Notes under the pieces: generated by a model
Seen by the model: the letters and a program-made list of their open reading frames with translations, nothing else
Told to the model about the DNA's origin: nothing
Databases searched by the model: none
Translations under genes and position numbers: made by a program
Source: Corynebacterium sp. 21KM1197
GTDB lineage: Bacteria > Actinomycetota > Actinomycetes > Mycobacteriales > Mycobacteriaceae
Reading direction: 5' to 3'
Assembly (NCBI RefSeq): GCF_033783015.1
Contig: NZ_CP123907.1
Location: 186,001 to 250,000, forward strand
Length of the DNA: 64,000 nucleotides
Shown here: positions 33,928-46,564 of the stretch, piece by piece
Layout of the letters: each line of letters begins with the position of its first letter
How positions within the stretch are numbered: the stretch's first letter is position 1

Positions 33928-34524
33928 GTGGTAACCAGTGTGGCCGTGGCGCAAACCAAGCACACGGACATTGAGGAAAACATTTTGTCCGCCGCCCGGG
34001 AATGCTTCATGGAAAGCGGCGTGCAAAAAACCACGATGGTCGCCGTGGCCCGGCGTGCGGAGGTCTCCCGTCCCACCGTGTACTCCTACTTTGGCAGCGT
34101 GGATAACCTCGCGCGCAAGGTACTCACCAGGGAAATGGTGGGGCTTCTCGACGCCGCCTACCCCCTGCCCAGGGACGTGGACGGGCTGTGCGCGGCCCTG
34201 GTGGAGGTGGGGCTGCTGGCCCGCCGCAACGAGTTCCTGGCGCAGGTATTGGGCAAAAGCCCGGAATTGCTGCTCACGTATCAGTTTCAGCGTTTGGGAG
34301 AAAGCCAGGAGATATTAATTCGCTTTATTAAGAATACGGTGGCGCGTATTCAGGGCACCGATCCCGCCATGAGGGGTGGCGACCCCAAGGTAATCGCCAC
34401 GCAGGTTTTTATGGTGGTGCAGTCGCTCGTTCTCTCCGCGGAGGCGATGAGCACGGGTGTGCCATCGGAAGAGGAGTGGGCCGTAGAGCTCACCGCAATG
34501 TTGAAGGGATACCTATGCCAGTAA
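33928..34524 (+). CDS. TetR family transcriptional regulator
   Basis: A 198-residue protein with an N-terminal HTH (VARRAEVSRPTVYSYFGSVDNL), followed by a helical ligand domain. GTG 33928 is chosen from RBS-like GAAAGGCAGGA upstream. As TetR genes usually sit beside their targets, it may control the YhgE protein and possibly the palindrome at 29050. Its stop overlaps the glpD start. Confidence 0.88.
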   Translation: MVTSVAVAQTKHTDIEENILSAARECFMESGVQKTTMVAVARRAEVSRPTVYSYFGSVDNLARKVLTREMVGLLDAAYPLPRDVDGLCAALVEVGLLARRNEFLAQVLGKSPELLLTYQFQRLGESQEILIRFIKNTVARIQGTDPAMRGGDPKVIATQVFMVVQSLVLSAEAMSTGVPSEEEWAVELTAMLKGYLCQ

Positions 34525-36071
34525 AAAACGGGGCGCTCAATGCCGCGCGGCGCGCGGAGGAACTAGAAAGCCTTGGTGAAGGCACCGTCGATGTGGTGAT
34601 TATCGGTGGCGGCATCACCGGTGTGGGCCTGGCCCTCGACGCCGTGACCAGGGGATTAAGTACCGTTCTGGTGGAAAAGCACGACCTCGCCTTTGGTACC
34701 TCCCGGTGGTCCTCCAAGCTGGCCCACGGGGGCCTGCGTTACCTGGCCAAGATGGAGTTTGGCATCGCCCACCACTCGGCGGTGGAGCGTGGAATCCTCA
34801 TGGAGCGCACCGCGCCGCATCTGGTGCGGGCGCTGCCGCAGGTGATGGCCCTGGGTGCGGACTCCACCCTGGTGCAAAAGGCCGCCACCCGCGTGGGCTT
34901 CCTCGCCGGGGACGCTTTGCGTATCACCGCCGGTACCTCGGCCAAAACCCTGCCCCGCTCCCGCTTTGCCTCCCGTGAGGAGACGCTGCGGCTCTGTCCG
35001 GCGGCGTCGAAAGCCGGACTCAAGGGGGCCTGGGTGAACTATGACGGCCAGATGGTCGATGACGCGCGCATGGTCACGGCCATCGCGCGCACGGCGGCCA
35101 GCGAGGGCGCGAAGATTCTCACCTATTGCGAGGCGGTGCGCGCCAGCGGCACGGAGGTGCTGCTGCGGGACGTCGTGAAGCACAACGAGCACACGGTGCG
35201 GGCGCGCGCGGTGATCAATGCCACCGGGGTGTGGGCGGGCTCGATGGATACCGCGATCAAGGTGCGCCCGGCGCGCGGCACCCACCTGGTGTTTGATGCG
35301 GAGCTCTTTGGTAACCCCACCGGGGCGCTCACGGTGCCGCTGCCGGGGTCGATCTCGCGCTACCTATTTATTCTTCCGGCCCCGCACGGGCGCTGCTACC
35401 TGGGGCTCACGGACGAGGACGCGCCGGGGGAGATCCCGGACGTGCCACCCACCCCGGAGGAGGACGTGGACTTCCTGCTCCGCAACATCAATCGCGCGCT
35501 GGATACCGCGCTCACGCGGGCCGATGTGCTCGGCGCCTTCACCGGGCTGCGCCCCCTGCTCGATAGCGGGGAGGAGGGCTCCACGGCCGATCTTTCGCGT
35601 CGGCACGCCGTGGTGGAATCCGCCGAAGGCATGTTCTCCGTGGTGGGCGGCAAGTTCACCGAGTATCGCCTCATGGCGGAGGAGACGTTGGATCGGGTGA
35701 TAGCGGCGCGGCGGCTGGCGGCGGGGGAGTGTGCCACTCGAAACTTCCCGCTGCTCGGCGCGCCGGGGCATGGGGATTACTCCCACATCGCCGCCCGCGA
35801 CCTACACGGGCTACCTGAGACGATGATCCGGCGCTTTGGCAACGAGGCCCCGCAGGTGCTGGCCGCCGCCACGGTGGAGCACCCCCTGGAAAACGTAGGC
35901 AACCTGGACGTGACCCGCGCCGAGGTGGAGTACGCCTTTACCCACGAGGGCGCGCTGAGCGTAGCGGACGTGCTGGAGCGGCGCACCCGCGCGGCCATGA
36001 TTCCGGCGGACGCGGAGGCCGCCCGCCCGGCGGTGGAAGAAATCTATGAGCACGCGATGAGGAGAATGTGA
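34515..36071 (+). CDS. glpD: Glycerol-3-phosphate dehydrogenase (FAD)
   Basis: A FAD-dependent dehydrogenase of about 518 residues that oxidises glycerol-3-phosphate to DHAP and feeds electrons to quinone. The dinucleotide motif is VVIIGGGITGVGLAL near residue 27, followed by RWSSKLAHGGLRYL. The C-terminal DAO_C domain is present. I chose ATG 34515 (MPVKNGALNAA) over an upstream frame start at 34476, since it follows TTGAAGGG and avoids a long overlap. The start overlaps the TetR stop by 10 bases. Confidence 0.92.
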   Translation: MPVKNGALNAARRAEELESLGEGTVDVVIIGGGITGVGLALDAVTRGLSTVLVEKHDLAFGTSRWSSKLAHGGLRYLAKMEFGIAHHSAVERGILMERTAPHLVRALPQVMALGADSTLVQKAATRVGFLAGDALRITAGTSAKTLPRSRFASREETLRLCPAASKAGLKGAWVNYDGQMVDDARMVTAIARTAASEGAKILTYCEAVRASGTEVLLRDVVKHNEHTVRARAVINATGVWAGSMDTAIKVRPARGTHLVFDAELFGNPTGALTVPLPGSISRYLFILPAPHGRCYLGLTDEDAPGEIPDVPPTPEEDVDFLLRNINRALDTALTRADVLGAFTGLRPLLDSGEEGSTADLSRRHAVVESAEGMFSVVGGKFTEYRLMAEETLDRVIAARRLAAGECATRNFPLLGAPGHGDYSHIAARDLHGLPETMIRRFGNEAPQVLAAATVEHPLENVGNLDVTRAEVEYAFTHEGALSVADVLERRTRAAMIPADAEAARPAVEEIYEHAMRRM

Positions 36072-36358
36072 TGAGGAAGTTCCTGGACACGGTGTTTGTG
36101 AAGGCCCAGGCGCGGTATCCCGTGGCCACGGGGGCGATCATGCACAAGGTGGTGGCTGCGGCGTCGAGCGGTTCGAAGAAGTCCCGTGGCTCTGATTCTT
36201 CTGCGGGGGAAGCCCCGGAGCGGATCAGCGGTCTGGCGGCGGCGAATCGGGCGGCGGGCATTGCGGTGGACTCCGAGGCGGAACTCACCCGCTTTAACGG
36301 GGTGCTGGCGGCGAATGCCGCCGCCGGAATCCCCGGCTATGAGGGGCTGCGCGGTTAG
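36071..36358 (+). CDS. Hypothetical small protein coupled to glpD
   Basis: A 95-residue protein, ATG 36071 overlapping the glpD stop (TGATG). It begins RKFLDTVFVKAQARYPVATG and is rich in Ala and Ser with no membrane segment. The second half repeats an A-A-N-x-A-A-G-I pattern twice (LAAANRAAGI and LAANAAAGIPGYEGLRG), suggesting an internal duplication. No family recognised. Confidence 0.55.
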   Translation: MRKFLDTVFVKAQARYPVATGAIMHKVVAAASSGSKKSRGSDSSAGEAPERISGLAAANRAAGIAVDSEAELTRFNGVLAANAAAGIPGYEGLRG

Positions 36359-36370
36359 GCTTTTGCTATG

Positions 36371-36409
36371 CGACGCCGCGGCCTCGCTTGCTATGTAGCG
36401 TCGCGGCGT
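36371..36409. repeat. Inverted repeat after the glpD-coupled ORF
   Basis: GACGCCGCG pairs with CGCGGCGTC over a 21-base loop. No T-run follows, so termination is uncertain; it may be a weak terminator. Confidence 0.4.
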
Positions 36410-36559
36410 CACCGGGGGTCACCCCGCGCCGTGCAACCTCGCCTCGTCTGCGCCACCCGTGCCGCTTAATAAAAATCATTTTCACCTGCGGCGATGCGGC
36501 CGCAACGCCGTTAGACTCGATCGGGTACGTGCAGTCTTTCCGTATAAAAGGAGCCCGAT

Positions 36560-37654
36560 ATGTCCCACAAGGTCACCGGCGTTGTGTCCACCGCCAAGGG
36601 CCAGCCCGTGGAAACCACCACCATCGTGATCCCCGATCCCGGCGCGCACGACGTGGTGGTAAAGATTCAGGCCTGCGGCGTGTGCCACACGGACATGGCC
36701 TACCGCGACGGCGATATTGAGGATGCCTATCCCTTCCTGCTCGGCCACGAGGCCGCGGGCATCGTGGAGGAGATCGGCGAGGCCGTCACCCACGTGGAGG
36801 TGGGGGACTTTGTGGTTCTCAACTGGCGCGCCGTGTGCGGGGAGTGCCGCGCCTGTAAGCGCGGTGAGCCGCACTACTGCTTTGCCACCTTTAATGCCTC
36901 CAAGAAGATGACCCTGGAGGACGGCACGGAACTCACCCCCGCCCTGGGGATCGGAGCCTTTGCGGAAAAGACCTTGGTACACGAGGGACAGTGCACCAAG
37001 GTCAATCCCGAGGCGGACCCCGCCGCCGCAGGCCTGCTGGGCTGCGGCGTGATGGCGGGCGTGGGCGCGGCCGTGAATACCGCGCAGGTCAAGCGCGGCG
37101 AGTCCGTGGCCGTCTTTGGCTGCGGTGGCGTGGGGGCGGCGTCGGTAGCGGGTGCCGCCATGAATGACGCCACCACCGTGATCGCCGTGGACGTGGACGA
37201 GCGCAAGCTGGAATGGGCGCGCAACCTCGGTGCCACCCACACGATCAACTCCGCCGAGATGGAGGAGCAGGAGGTGATTGACGCCGTGCGCGAACTCACC
37301 GGCGGCTTCGGCGCGGACGTGACCATCGACGCCGTGGGGATCATGCCCACCTGGCGGCAGGCCTTCTACTCCCGCGACCACGCCGGGCGCATGGTCATGG
37401 TGGGCGTGCCCAACCTGACCTCCAGCATCGAGATCCCCGCGATCGACTTCTTCTCCCGGGGCGGAAGCCTCAAGCCCTCCTGGTACGGCGATTGCCTGCC
37501 CGAGCGTGACTTCCCGGCCTACGTGAACCTGCACTTGCAGGGCAGCTTCCCGCTGGACAAGTTCGTCTCCGAGCGCATCGCCCTCGACGCCGTGGAGGCC
37601 GCCTTTGACACGATGAAGTCCGGCAAGGTGCTGCGTTCCGTGGTGGTGCTCTAA
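36560..37654 (+). CDS. S-(hydroxymethyl)mycothiol dehydrogenase
   Basis: A 364-residue zinc alcohol dehydrogenase that oxidises the formaldehyde-mycothiol adduct with NAD. Zn ligands lie in [13 protein letters not shown] and GHEAAG, with structural Cys in [15 protein letters not shown]; the NAD motif is [13 protein letters not shown]. Mycothiol is the main actinobacterial thiol. The next gene starts on the base after its stop. RBS AAAAGGAG precedes ATG 36560. Confidence 0.93.
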   Translation: MSHKVTGVVSTAKGQPVETTTIVIPDPGAHDVVVKIQACGVCHTDMAYRDGDIEDAYPFLLGHEAAGIVEEIGEAVTHVEVGDFVVLNWRAVCGECRACKRGEPHYCFATFNASKKMTLEDGTELTPALGIGAFAEKTLVHEGQCTKVNPEADPAAAGLLGCGVMAGVGAAVNTAQVKRGESVAVFGCGGVGAASVAGAAMNDATTVIAVDVDERKLEWARNLGATHTINSAEMEEQEVIDAVRELTGGFGADVTIDAVGIMPTWRQAFYSRDHAGRMVMVGVPNLTSSIEIPAIDFFSRGGSLKPSWYGDCLPERDFPAYVNLHLQGSFPLDKFVSERIALDAVEAAFDTMKSGKVLRSVVVL

Positions 37655-38290
37655 ATGAGCCACAAGAACCTGCGCGTGGATCACGTGCTCACCTCCGGCG
37701 TATTTGCCCTCGACGGCGGGCAGTGGGACGTGGACAACAACATCTGGCTGGTAGGCGATGACAGCGAGGTGTACATCATCGACGCCGCGCACGACGCCGC
37801 CCCCATCATCGAGGCCGTGGGGCAGCGCACCGTGCGCGGGATCATTTGCACCCACGCCCATAACGATCACATCAACGTGGCTCCCGAACTCGCGCAGCGC
37901 CTGGACGCACCGATCTTTGTGCACCCCGGCGACCAGATGCTGTGGGAGGAGACCCTGCCGGGGGTGGCGCACAGCGACCTGGCCGACGGCCAGGTATTCG
38001 AGGTGGCGGGTACGCAGATGAAGGTGCTTAACACCCCGGGGCACTCGCCCGGTTCCTGCTGCCTCTACCTGCCGGAGGCGGCGGAACTCTTCTCCGGGGA
38101 CACCCTCTTCCAGGGCGGGCCGGGGGCCACCGGGCGCAGTTATAGCTCCTTTGACACCATCATCGACTCCTTGAAAACCTCCCTGCTGGATCTCCCGGCG
38201 GAGACCACCGTGCGCACCGGGCACGGGGATCACACCACGATCGGCAGCGAGGCTCCGCACCTAGAGGAGTGGATTAAGCGGGGGTACTAG
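37655..38290 (+). CDS. Metallo-beta-lactamase fold hydrolase, partner of the mycothiol dehydrogenase
   Basis: A 211-residue MBL-fold enzyme with CTHAHNDHINVAP (H-x-H-x-D-H), then TPGHSPGSCCLYL and an FSGDTLF metal site. By context it is likely the hydrolase acting on S-formylmycothiol. It abuts the dehydrogenase gene with no gap, so both are in one operon. A terminator follows. Confidence 0.88.
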   Translation: MSHKNLRVDHVLTSGVFALDGGQWDVDNNIWLVGDDSEVYIIDAAHDAAPIIEAVGQRTVRGIICTHAHNDHINVAPELAQRLDAPIFVHPGDQMLWEETLPGVAHSDLADGQVFEVAGTQMKVLNTPGHSPGSCCLYLPEAAELFSGDTLFQGGPGATGRSYSSFDTIIDSLKTSLLDLPAETTVRTGHGDHTTIGSEAPHLEEWIKRGY

Positions 38291-38296
38291 AACAAT

Positions 38297-38330
38297 AAGT
38301 AAAGAGGCGGCTTCTTCGTCTCTTTACTTT
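38297..38330 (+). terminator. Rho-independent terminator of the formaldehyde operon
   Basis: Stem AGTAAAGAG / CTCTTTACT over a 13-base loop, followed by TTGTTTCG, starting 7 bases after the MBL gene stop. Confidence 0.85.
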
Positions 38331-38504
38331 GTTTCGTGGGACTCATCAGGGCCGGTCTGCGATCTCACCGTGCTCAAGCCACCCCGGGTCATCGCTTCCG
38401 AAGTTCGGCCGCGATCCGTTCGGTGAGGATCCTTTTCCTCAAGGGACATGGCAATGATTTGGGCCGCAAGGTCCAATGGGCGGGTGTGAGTAGATATAGA
38501 GCCC

Positions 38505-39374
38505 CTACAGTCCCGTATTATCAATCAACCGCACCCCGCCCACTGTGGCCGCCACCAGGGCTAACGCGGGGGTGTCCAGGGGCCGGGAGAGTGCTTCCTC
38601 GCTCAGCGGTTCGAGGCTGCGCGGGTCCACCACCACCAGATAGTCCAGATCCACGCCGGGGGCCTGGGCCAACTCCTGCCGCGCGCCGGGCAGATCGAGC
38701 GCCATACCCTGATCGACGCGCTCCGCCAAACCAAAGAGCGTGCGAGAGAGGGCGAGCGCGTGGTGGCGCGCCTCGGGAGAGAGGCGCTGGTTGCGGCTGG
38801 ACTCCGCGAGGCCGTCGGCCGCTCGTGCGATCGGAACCTCCACGATCTCTACGGAAAAGTTCAGATCGTTCACCAGCCGACGCACGATCGCCACCTGCTG
38901 GGCGTCCTTTTGACCGAAGTAGGCGCGGGTAGGCGCGACGAGGTGGAAGAGCTTGGAAACCACGGTGGACACGCCGTCGAAATGCCCGGGGCGGCTGGCC
39001 CCCTCCAGCCGTGATCCCATCGCCCCGGTGCGCACCCAGATGAGGGGCTCGCCGCCGGGATACATCTCCTCCACGCTGGGCATAAAGACGATGTCCACGC
39101 CGTGCTCGGAGAGGAAGCGCACGTCCTCCTCGGGTTGGCGCGGATAGCGGCGATAATCCTCGCAGTCGCCGTTATCGGCAAATTGGAGGGGATTGACGAA
39201 TACGCTCGCCACCACCACGTCATTATCCGCCACGGCCCGTTCGAGCAATCGCCCGTGGCCCTGGTGCAGGGCCCCCATCGTGGGCACCAGTCCCAGGCTG
39301 GCAGCGGGGGAGGCGGCAGCGTTGGCGGCCAGGGCCTCGCGGAGTTCCTGCGTGGTGCGGCACAGGATTGTCAC
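38505..39374 (-). CDS. panC: Pantothenate synthetase
   Basis: A 289-residue enzyme joining pantoate and beta-alanine with ATP. The HIGH-like motif is [13 protein letters not shown], and [14 protein letters not shown] and a KMSKS-like region ([15 protein letters not shown]) are present. GTG 39374 abuts the panB stop. The operon order panB-panC is usual in corynebacteria. Confidence 0.97.
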   Translation of the reverse strand: MTILCRTTQELREALAANAAASPAASLGLVPTMGALHQGHGRLLERAVADNDVVVASVFVNPLQFADNGDCEDYRRYPRQPEEDVRFLSEHGVDIVFMPSVEEMYPGGEPLIWVRTGAMGSRLEGASRPGHFDGVSTVVSKLFHLVAPTRAYFGQKDAQQVAIVRRLVNDLNFSVEIVEVPIARAADGLAESSRNQRLSPEARHHALALSRTLFGLAERVDQGMALDLPGARQELAQAPGVDLDYLVVVDPRSLEPLSEEALSRPLDTPALALVAATVGGVRLIDNTGL

Positions 39375-40196
39375 TTACTGCTCCTCCTCGAAGGACTCGG
39401 CGGCCTGTGGGAAACTCCCGCTGTGCACGTCTTGGATATAGGAGCGGGTGGCGCGGCCTAATTCCTCGCCAAGATCGGCATAGGCGCGCACAAAGCGCGG
39501 TGTCTTGCCCCTGGTCAGGCCAAAGGCATCCGTCCATACCAGAATCTGGCCATCGGTGCCTGCTCCGGCCCCGATGCCGATGGTGGGGACGCTCAGCGCG
39601 GCGCTGATCTTCTCCGCGGTGGCGGCGGGCACCATCTCGAATACCATCGCGCACACGCCCGCCTCCTGGATCGCCAGGGCATCAGCACGCAGGCGCTCGG
39701 CGCCCTCCCCGCGCCCCTGTACCACGTGTCCGCCCAGGGCGTGCTCGGATTGGGGGGTATAGCCCAGGTGCCCCACCACGGGGATACCGGCGCGGGTGAG
39801 CGCGGTGATGGTGGGGGCCATCTCCGCCCCTCCCTCCAACTTCACGGCGGCCACGCCGCTTTCCTTCATAAAGCGGGTGGCGGTGGTCAGTGCCTGTTCG
39901 GGGCTGGCCTCATAGCTGCCAAAGGGGAGGTCCGCCACCACAAAGGCACGGGGTGCGGCCCCGGCCACGGCGCGGGCCATGGAGATCAACTCGTCCACGG
40001 TGATCGGCAGGGTGGAGGAGTGGCCTAGAACCACGTTGGCGGCGGAATCGCCCACCAGGAGGAGGTCAATTCCGGCCTCGTCGAAGATCGCTGCGGTGAG
40101 GGCATCATAACTGGTCAGGGCGGTAATCTTCTGCCCCTGGGCCTTGGCCTGCAAGAGGTGGCGGGTGCGCACCCGCCCGTTGGTGATCTGTGGCAT
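39375..40196 (-). CDS. panB: 3-methyl-2-oxobutanoate hydroxymethyltransferase
   Basis: A 273-residue enzyme making ketopantoate, the first pantothenate step. It has [34 protein letters not shown] and the family's VKLEGG. The stop directly precedes the panC GTG. Confidence 0.97.
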   Translation of the reverse strand: MPQITNGRVRTRHLLQAKAQGQKITALTSYDALTAAIFDEAGIDLLLVGDSAANVVLGHSSTLPITVDELISMARAVAGAAPRAFVVADLPFGSYEASPEQALTTATRFMKESGVAAVKLEGGAEMAPTITALTRAGIPVVGHLGYTPQSEHALGGHVVQGRGEGAERLRADALAIQEAGVCAMVFEMVPAATAEKISAALSVPTIGIGAGAGTDGQILVWTDAFGLTRGKTPRFVRAYADLGEELGRATRSYIQDVHSGSFPQAAESFEEEQ

Positions 40197-40250
40197 AGGT
40201 GGAGTATATCTGAGGTGCTTCCGGGGGAACCTGTGGCGTGGCGGAGTGAT

Positions 40251-41432
40251 TTATTCCGGTTGCCGATTAATAAAAGCCGCCATGCCGGGAACGGTGAATG
40301 ACACAATTCCGTGGTCGGGGGAAAAGATCATTCCCTTGTTTACTAGGTTGGCGCGCAGTGGAGCTACGGAGTTGAGGTCACGTGCCATCTTTTGGGCCAC
40401 CATGCTGCTTCTTATGCCCTCGGTGCCTTCGGGGCACATGGCCCGGAGGTATTCTCGCTCTTTGGGGGTACATCGATCCCAGCGGGCGAGGAAAAATCCC
40501 TTGTCTAGTTCTTCCTGCCCCTTGCGTATTCCCTCTTCTGCTGCGGTGTGGGAAATAGTGTTCTGAGAATTCCTTTCTGCGTCCCAGCTTTCCTTGCCAA
40601 ATTGCTGGATAAAGTAGGGATATTGGCCGGAATGGTGCAGGGCAAGACTGAGGGCCTCCGGGCTCCACTCCACGTCCACTTTCTCGGCGGGTTGTTGGAA
40701 CGCCTCGCGCGCTTCCTCCTCGGTGAGGCGCTCGATGTTCTTGAAGGAGAAACGCTCCGCGTAGGATTTAGCGTCACATATCTTCTTTCGCAACGTGGGA
40801 AGTCCGGCCAGTCCCAGGAGAAAGGGTATTCGCTCCGAGGCCGCCATTTGCGCGCAGACGGAGAGAGTGGCAAGTTCCTCCTCGTTGAGATCCTGGGCCT
40901 CGTCGATGAGGAGGGCCATGCCTTTTCCTTTTTCCTGCATGGCGGCGGCTACGTCGCGGATGATGTTCTTTGTATCCAGGGCGAGGGAACCGCTATTGGC
41001 GGCTCCTCCCGTGGCCCCGGAAAGGTCGAGGCCAAAGTTCCAGGTTTCGCTCGTGTCATAGGAAGCCTTAAAGGAGAGCATGGTTTTGAGCGCGCGGAGG
41101 AACTTCTTAGCGGGATTGGGGCCGGCGTCCTGGCTTATCTCGTAGAGCGGCTCGTAGAGACCATCGCCGATCATATGGCGGAGGTCTTTACCGCGTTCCG
41201 CCTCTAACTGGCACACCACCCATTCCTTGTTCTGGGCGATCTTTCCCATCTGGGTAAGGAGGACGGTCTTGCCTACCCCGCGCAGGCCGCACAGGATATG
41301 TGGGGCGTCAGTATAGCCATTGGCGGCGCGATCGAGGGAGATGTCTCAGGCTTCCAGTTCGGTATCTCGGCCCACCAGCGCGGCGGGTGCGTGTCCGGCT
41401 CCGGGGGTGTAGGGGTTCTTGCGCGCAGCCAT
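40251..41432 (-). pseudogene. AAA-type ATPase gene with an in-frame TGA
   Basis: The conserved N-terminus starts at ATG 41432 (MAARKNPYTPGAGH, then LVGRDTELEA) and is followed in the same frame by TGA at 41348-41346, then DISLDRAANG and Walker A GLRGVGKTVLL. So the stop separates the start from the P-loop. The remaining open frame begins only at ATG 41249, after Walker A, which would make an inactive protein. It has Walker B-like MALLIDEAQDLNEEEL and a C-terminal winged-helix-like region. It is a clear paralogue of the broken ATPase at 17686-18798. Single-base nonsense, readthrough or error are all possible. Confidence 0.75.
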
Positions 41433-41529
41433 GAGGTCTCCCTGATGAGATTATTTCGTGCACATCGTAGTCTATGGGGCCCGGCGCAGATAAAAAGTGC
41501 CCAGTATCACTCTGAGGTAGAGTCTCAGC

Positions 41530-44658
<3,129 letters not shown>

Positions 44659-44670
44659 GAGTGTAGCGGT

Positions 44671-45024
44671 TTAGCGGGTGAGTTCGTCCTCCGGGCGGAT
44701 GGCATTTTGCAGGGCCACGGAGCGCGCCAAGCGGGAATACCGCAACTCCAACTCGCGGAAGCGCACGTAGGTGGACATGGTGACGAACATGAAGGCCACC
44801 ACCACCCCGTAGAGCAGCAGGTCCGTGCCGCGATCCACGCCCACCCAGTTAGCCACCACGGTGAGGTCATCGGGGCGCAGCACCGCCCAGATGCACACGG
44901 CGATGAAGAGGACAAAAAAGATCTTCACGTAAGCCTTGGCCCGAGCCTTGCGGCGGTGGCTGATGAAGTACCACACCAGGCCGATGGTGGCCAGAAGCAG
45001 AATGATCTGGATCAGGGCGGTCAT
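44671..45024 (-). CDS. DUF2304 membrane protein
   Basis: A 117-residue protein with an N-terminal helix (IQIILLLATIGLVWYFISHR) and two further hydrophobic segments, then RFRELELRYSRLARSVALQN. DUF2304 proteins of this size accompany GT2 glycosyltransferases in actinobacterial envelope loci. The start overlaps the previous stop by 4 bases (ATGA). Confidence 0.88.
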   Translation of the reverse strand: MTALIQIILLLATIGLVWYFISHRRKARAKAYVKIFFVLFIAVCIWAVLRPDDLTVVANWVGVDRGTDLLLYGVVVAFMFVTMSTYVRFRELELRYSRLARSVALQNAIRPEDELTR

Positions 45025-45710
45025 GGCAGCCTCCTTGCGAGTAACTCATCGGCCAGGATGTTCACGCCATTGAACAGGGATTGTCCCTTGCTCATGGAGT
45101 ACTCCGTGTACAAAATATCCACCGGCTGCTCCGCCACGCGCCACTCCAGCTCGTCCATGAGGGAAACGAACTCCGAGGCGTGGGACATGCCGTTCATGCG
45201 CAGGTTGAGTTCCCCGGCCACCTTGCGATTGAAGGCGCGCAGGCCATTGTGGGCGTCGGTAAGCCCCAGGCGGCGCGTGCGGGGGGAGAGGGCCACCACC
45301 GTTTTGAGCACCACCCGCTTAATCCAGGGCACTTGATCCGTCTCGGTGCGGGGGCGACCAAAGCGGGTGCCCACCACGATGTCGATGGGCTCGGTGCGCA
45401 GCCGTTCCACCATGGCCAGCACGTCCTTGACCTGGTGCTGCCCGTCCGCGTCAAAGGTGACAAAGTATTCCGCGCCGGGCTGCCTGCGGGCGTACTCCAC
45501 ACCCGTTTGAATGGCTGCTCCCTGGCCCAGATTCACGGGGTGATTGACCAGGTGCGCGCCCGCCTGGTGGATAGCCTCGGCGGAGTTATCCGCGGAGCCG
45601 TCATTGACGGCCACGATGCGCGGAAAGGTCTCGCGGGCTTGGCTGATGACGTCACCGATCACGGTGCCCTCGTTGAAGCAAGGGATAATCAACCACGTAT
45701 CTTCATTCAT
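45021..45710 (-). CDS. Family 2 glycosyltransferase (dolichyl-phosphate mannose synthase-like)
   Basis: A protein of about 229 residues. IIPCFNEGTVIGDVI and a DDGSADN-type region (AVNDGSADNSAEAI) mark the GT2 nucleotide-sugar site, with DADGQHQVKDVLAM following. I chose ATG 45710 (MNEDTWLIIPCFN) rather than a frame start at 45890 that would lie inside the neighbouring gene. Probably makes polyprenyl-phosphate sugar donors for surface glycan. It lies 13 bases after the preceding glycosyltransferase. Confidence 0.88.
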   Translation of the reverse strand: MNEDTWLIIPCFNEGTVIGDVISQARETFPRIVAVNDGSADNSAEAIHQAGAHLVNHPVNLGQGAAIQTGVEYARRQPGAEYFVTFDADGQHQVKDVLAMVERLRTEPIDIVVGTRFGRPRTETDQVPWIKRVVLKTVVALSPRTRRLGLTDAHNGLRAFNRKVAGELNLRMNGMSHASEFVSLMDELEWRVAEQPVDILYTEYSMSKGQSLFNGVNILADELLARRLP

Positions 45711-45723
45711 GATGCCCCATATA

Positions 45724-46563
45724 CTAATGGGCTTTGGGCTTTCTATGGAATAACCATGCGTGGGCGCGCCGCAGCAACGCCGGGGGCAGGAGGCGGTAGG
45801 TGTTGCGCGCCACGAGGTTGAACCAGGACCTCGGCTTGCTGATGAGCCCGTAGGAAACGAGGTTGCGCTGCATACGCCGTTCCACGGCAAGCATCTCCCG
45901 GCTGGTGCGCCGCTGGAACTGCGCGGCGGAAACCCGGAAGTAGGTCAGCGGCTCGGGGAGGTTATGAAAGCGCGCCCCGGTGGCCAGCGCCCGGGCGAAG
46001 AGGTCGTAATCCTCCATGAAGTGAACCTCGCGGTAGTTGCCAGCCTTGTGGACGGCGCGGGCGCGCATCATCACCGAGGGATGGTTGATGGGGGAACGCA
46101 TTTTTGCGTAGCGGGCGATCTCCTCGTGGCGCTCCGGGAGGCTGCGTATCGCCGTGACCTGATCCGGGGAATGCTCGAACTCGGCCACCGCGGTGCCCAG
46201 AATGTCGATCTCGGGGTGGCGGTCGAGGAAGGCGTATTGCTTTTCAAAGCGCTGCGGGGCCGCGATGTCGTCCGTGTCGAGCCGGGCGATGAGGTCGTCG
46301 GAAAGCGCCTCCACTCCGGCTGCGGAGGCGAGCGCTCCGCCCACGTTGGCGGGCAGGCGCACGATGGTCGCCTCGGAGTGCTCGGCCGCGAATTCCTCGA
46401 TGACCTGGGTGAGCTGTGGGGAGACGGGGCCGTCCTGGATGATTGCGATGTGATCCGCGCGGTGGGTCTGGGCGGCAAGAGACTCAAGGGAGGCGCGCAC
46501 TTGATCGGGCACGGAACCGTGGTAGAGAAGGGCGAAAACTCCGAGGGTGGGCATGCCGCTCAT
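45724..46563 (-). CDS. Family 2 glycosyltransferase
   Basis: A protein of about 279 residues. The start MSGMPTLGVFALLYHGSVPD at ATG 46563 is chosen over an upstream frame start at 46656, because that would overlap the flippase gene. The core DHIAIIQDGPVSPQLTQVIEE with ARLDTDDIAAPQR (D-x-D) is a GT2 signature. It lies between a flippase and another GT2 gene and should build a surface polysaccharide. Confidence 0.85.
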   Translation of the reverse strand: MSGMPTLGVFALLYHGSVPDQVRASLESLAAQTHRADHIAIIQDGPVSPQLTQVIEEFAAEHSEATIVRLPANVGGALASAAGVEALSDDLIARLDTDDIAAPQRFEKQYAFLDRHPEIDILGTAVAEFEHSPDQVTAIRSLPERHEEIARYAKMRSPINHPSVMMRARAVHKAGNYREVHFMEDYDLFARALATGARFHNLPEPLTYFRVSAAQFQRRTSREMLAVERRMQRNLVSYGLISKPRSWFNLVARNTYRLLPPALLRRAHAWLFHRKPKAH

Positions 46564-46564
46564 G

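Noticed and set aside
37655..38290. Possible glyoxalase II label for the MBL gene
   Set aside because: The position directly after the mycothiol dehydrogenase supports the formaldehyde-detoxification role instead, though the fold is shared.
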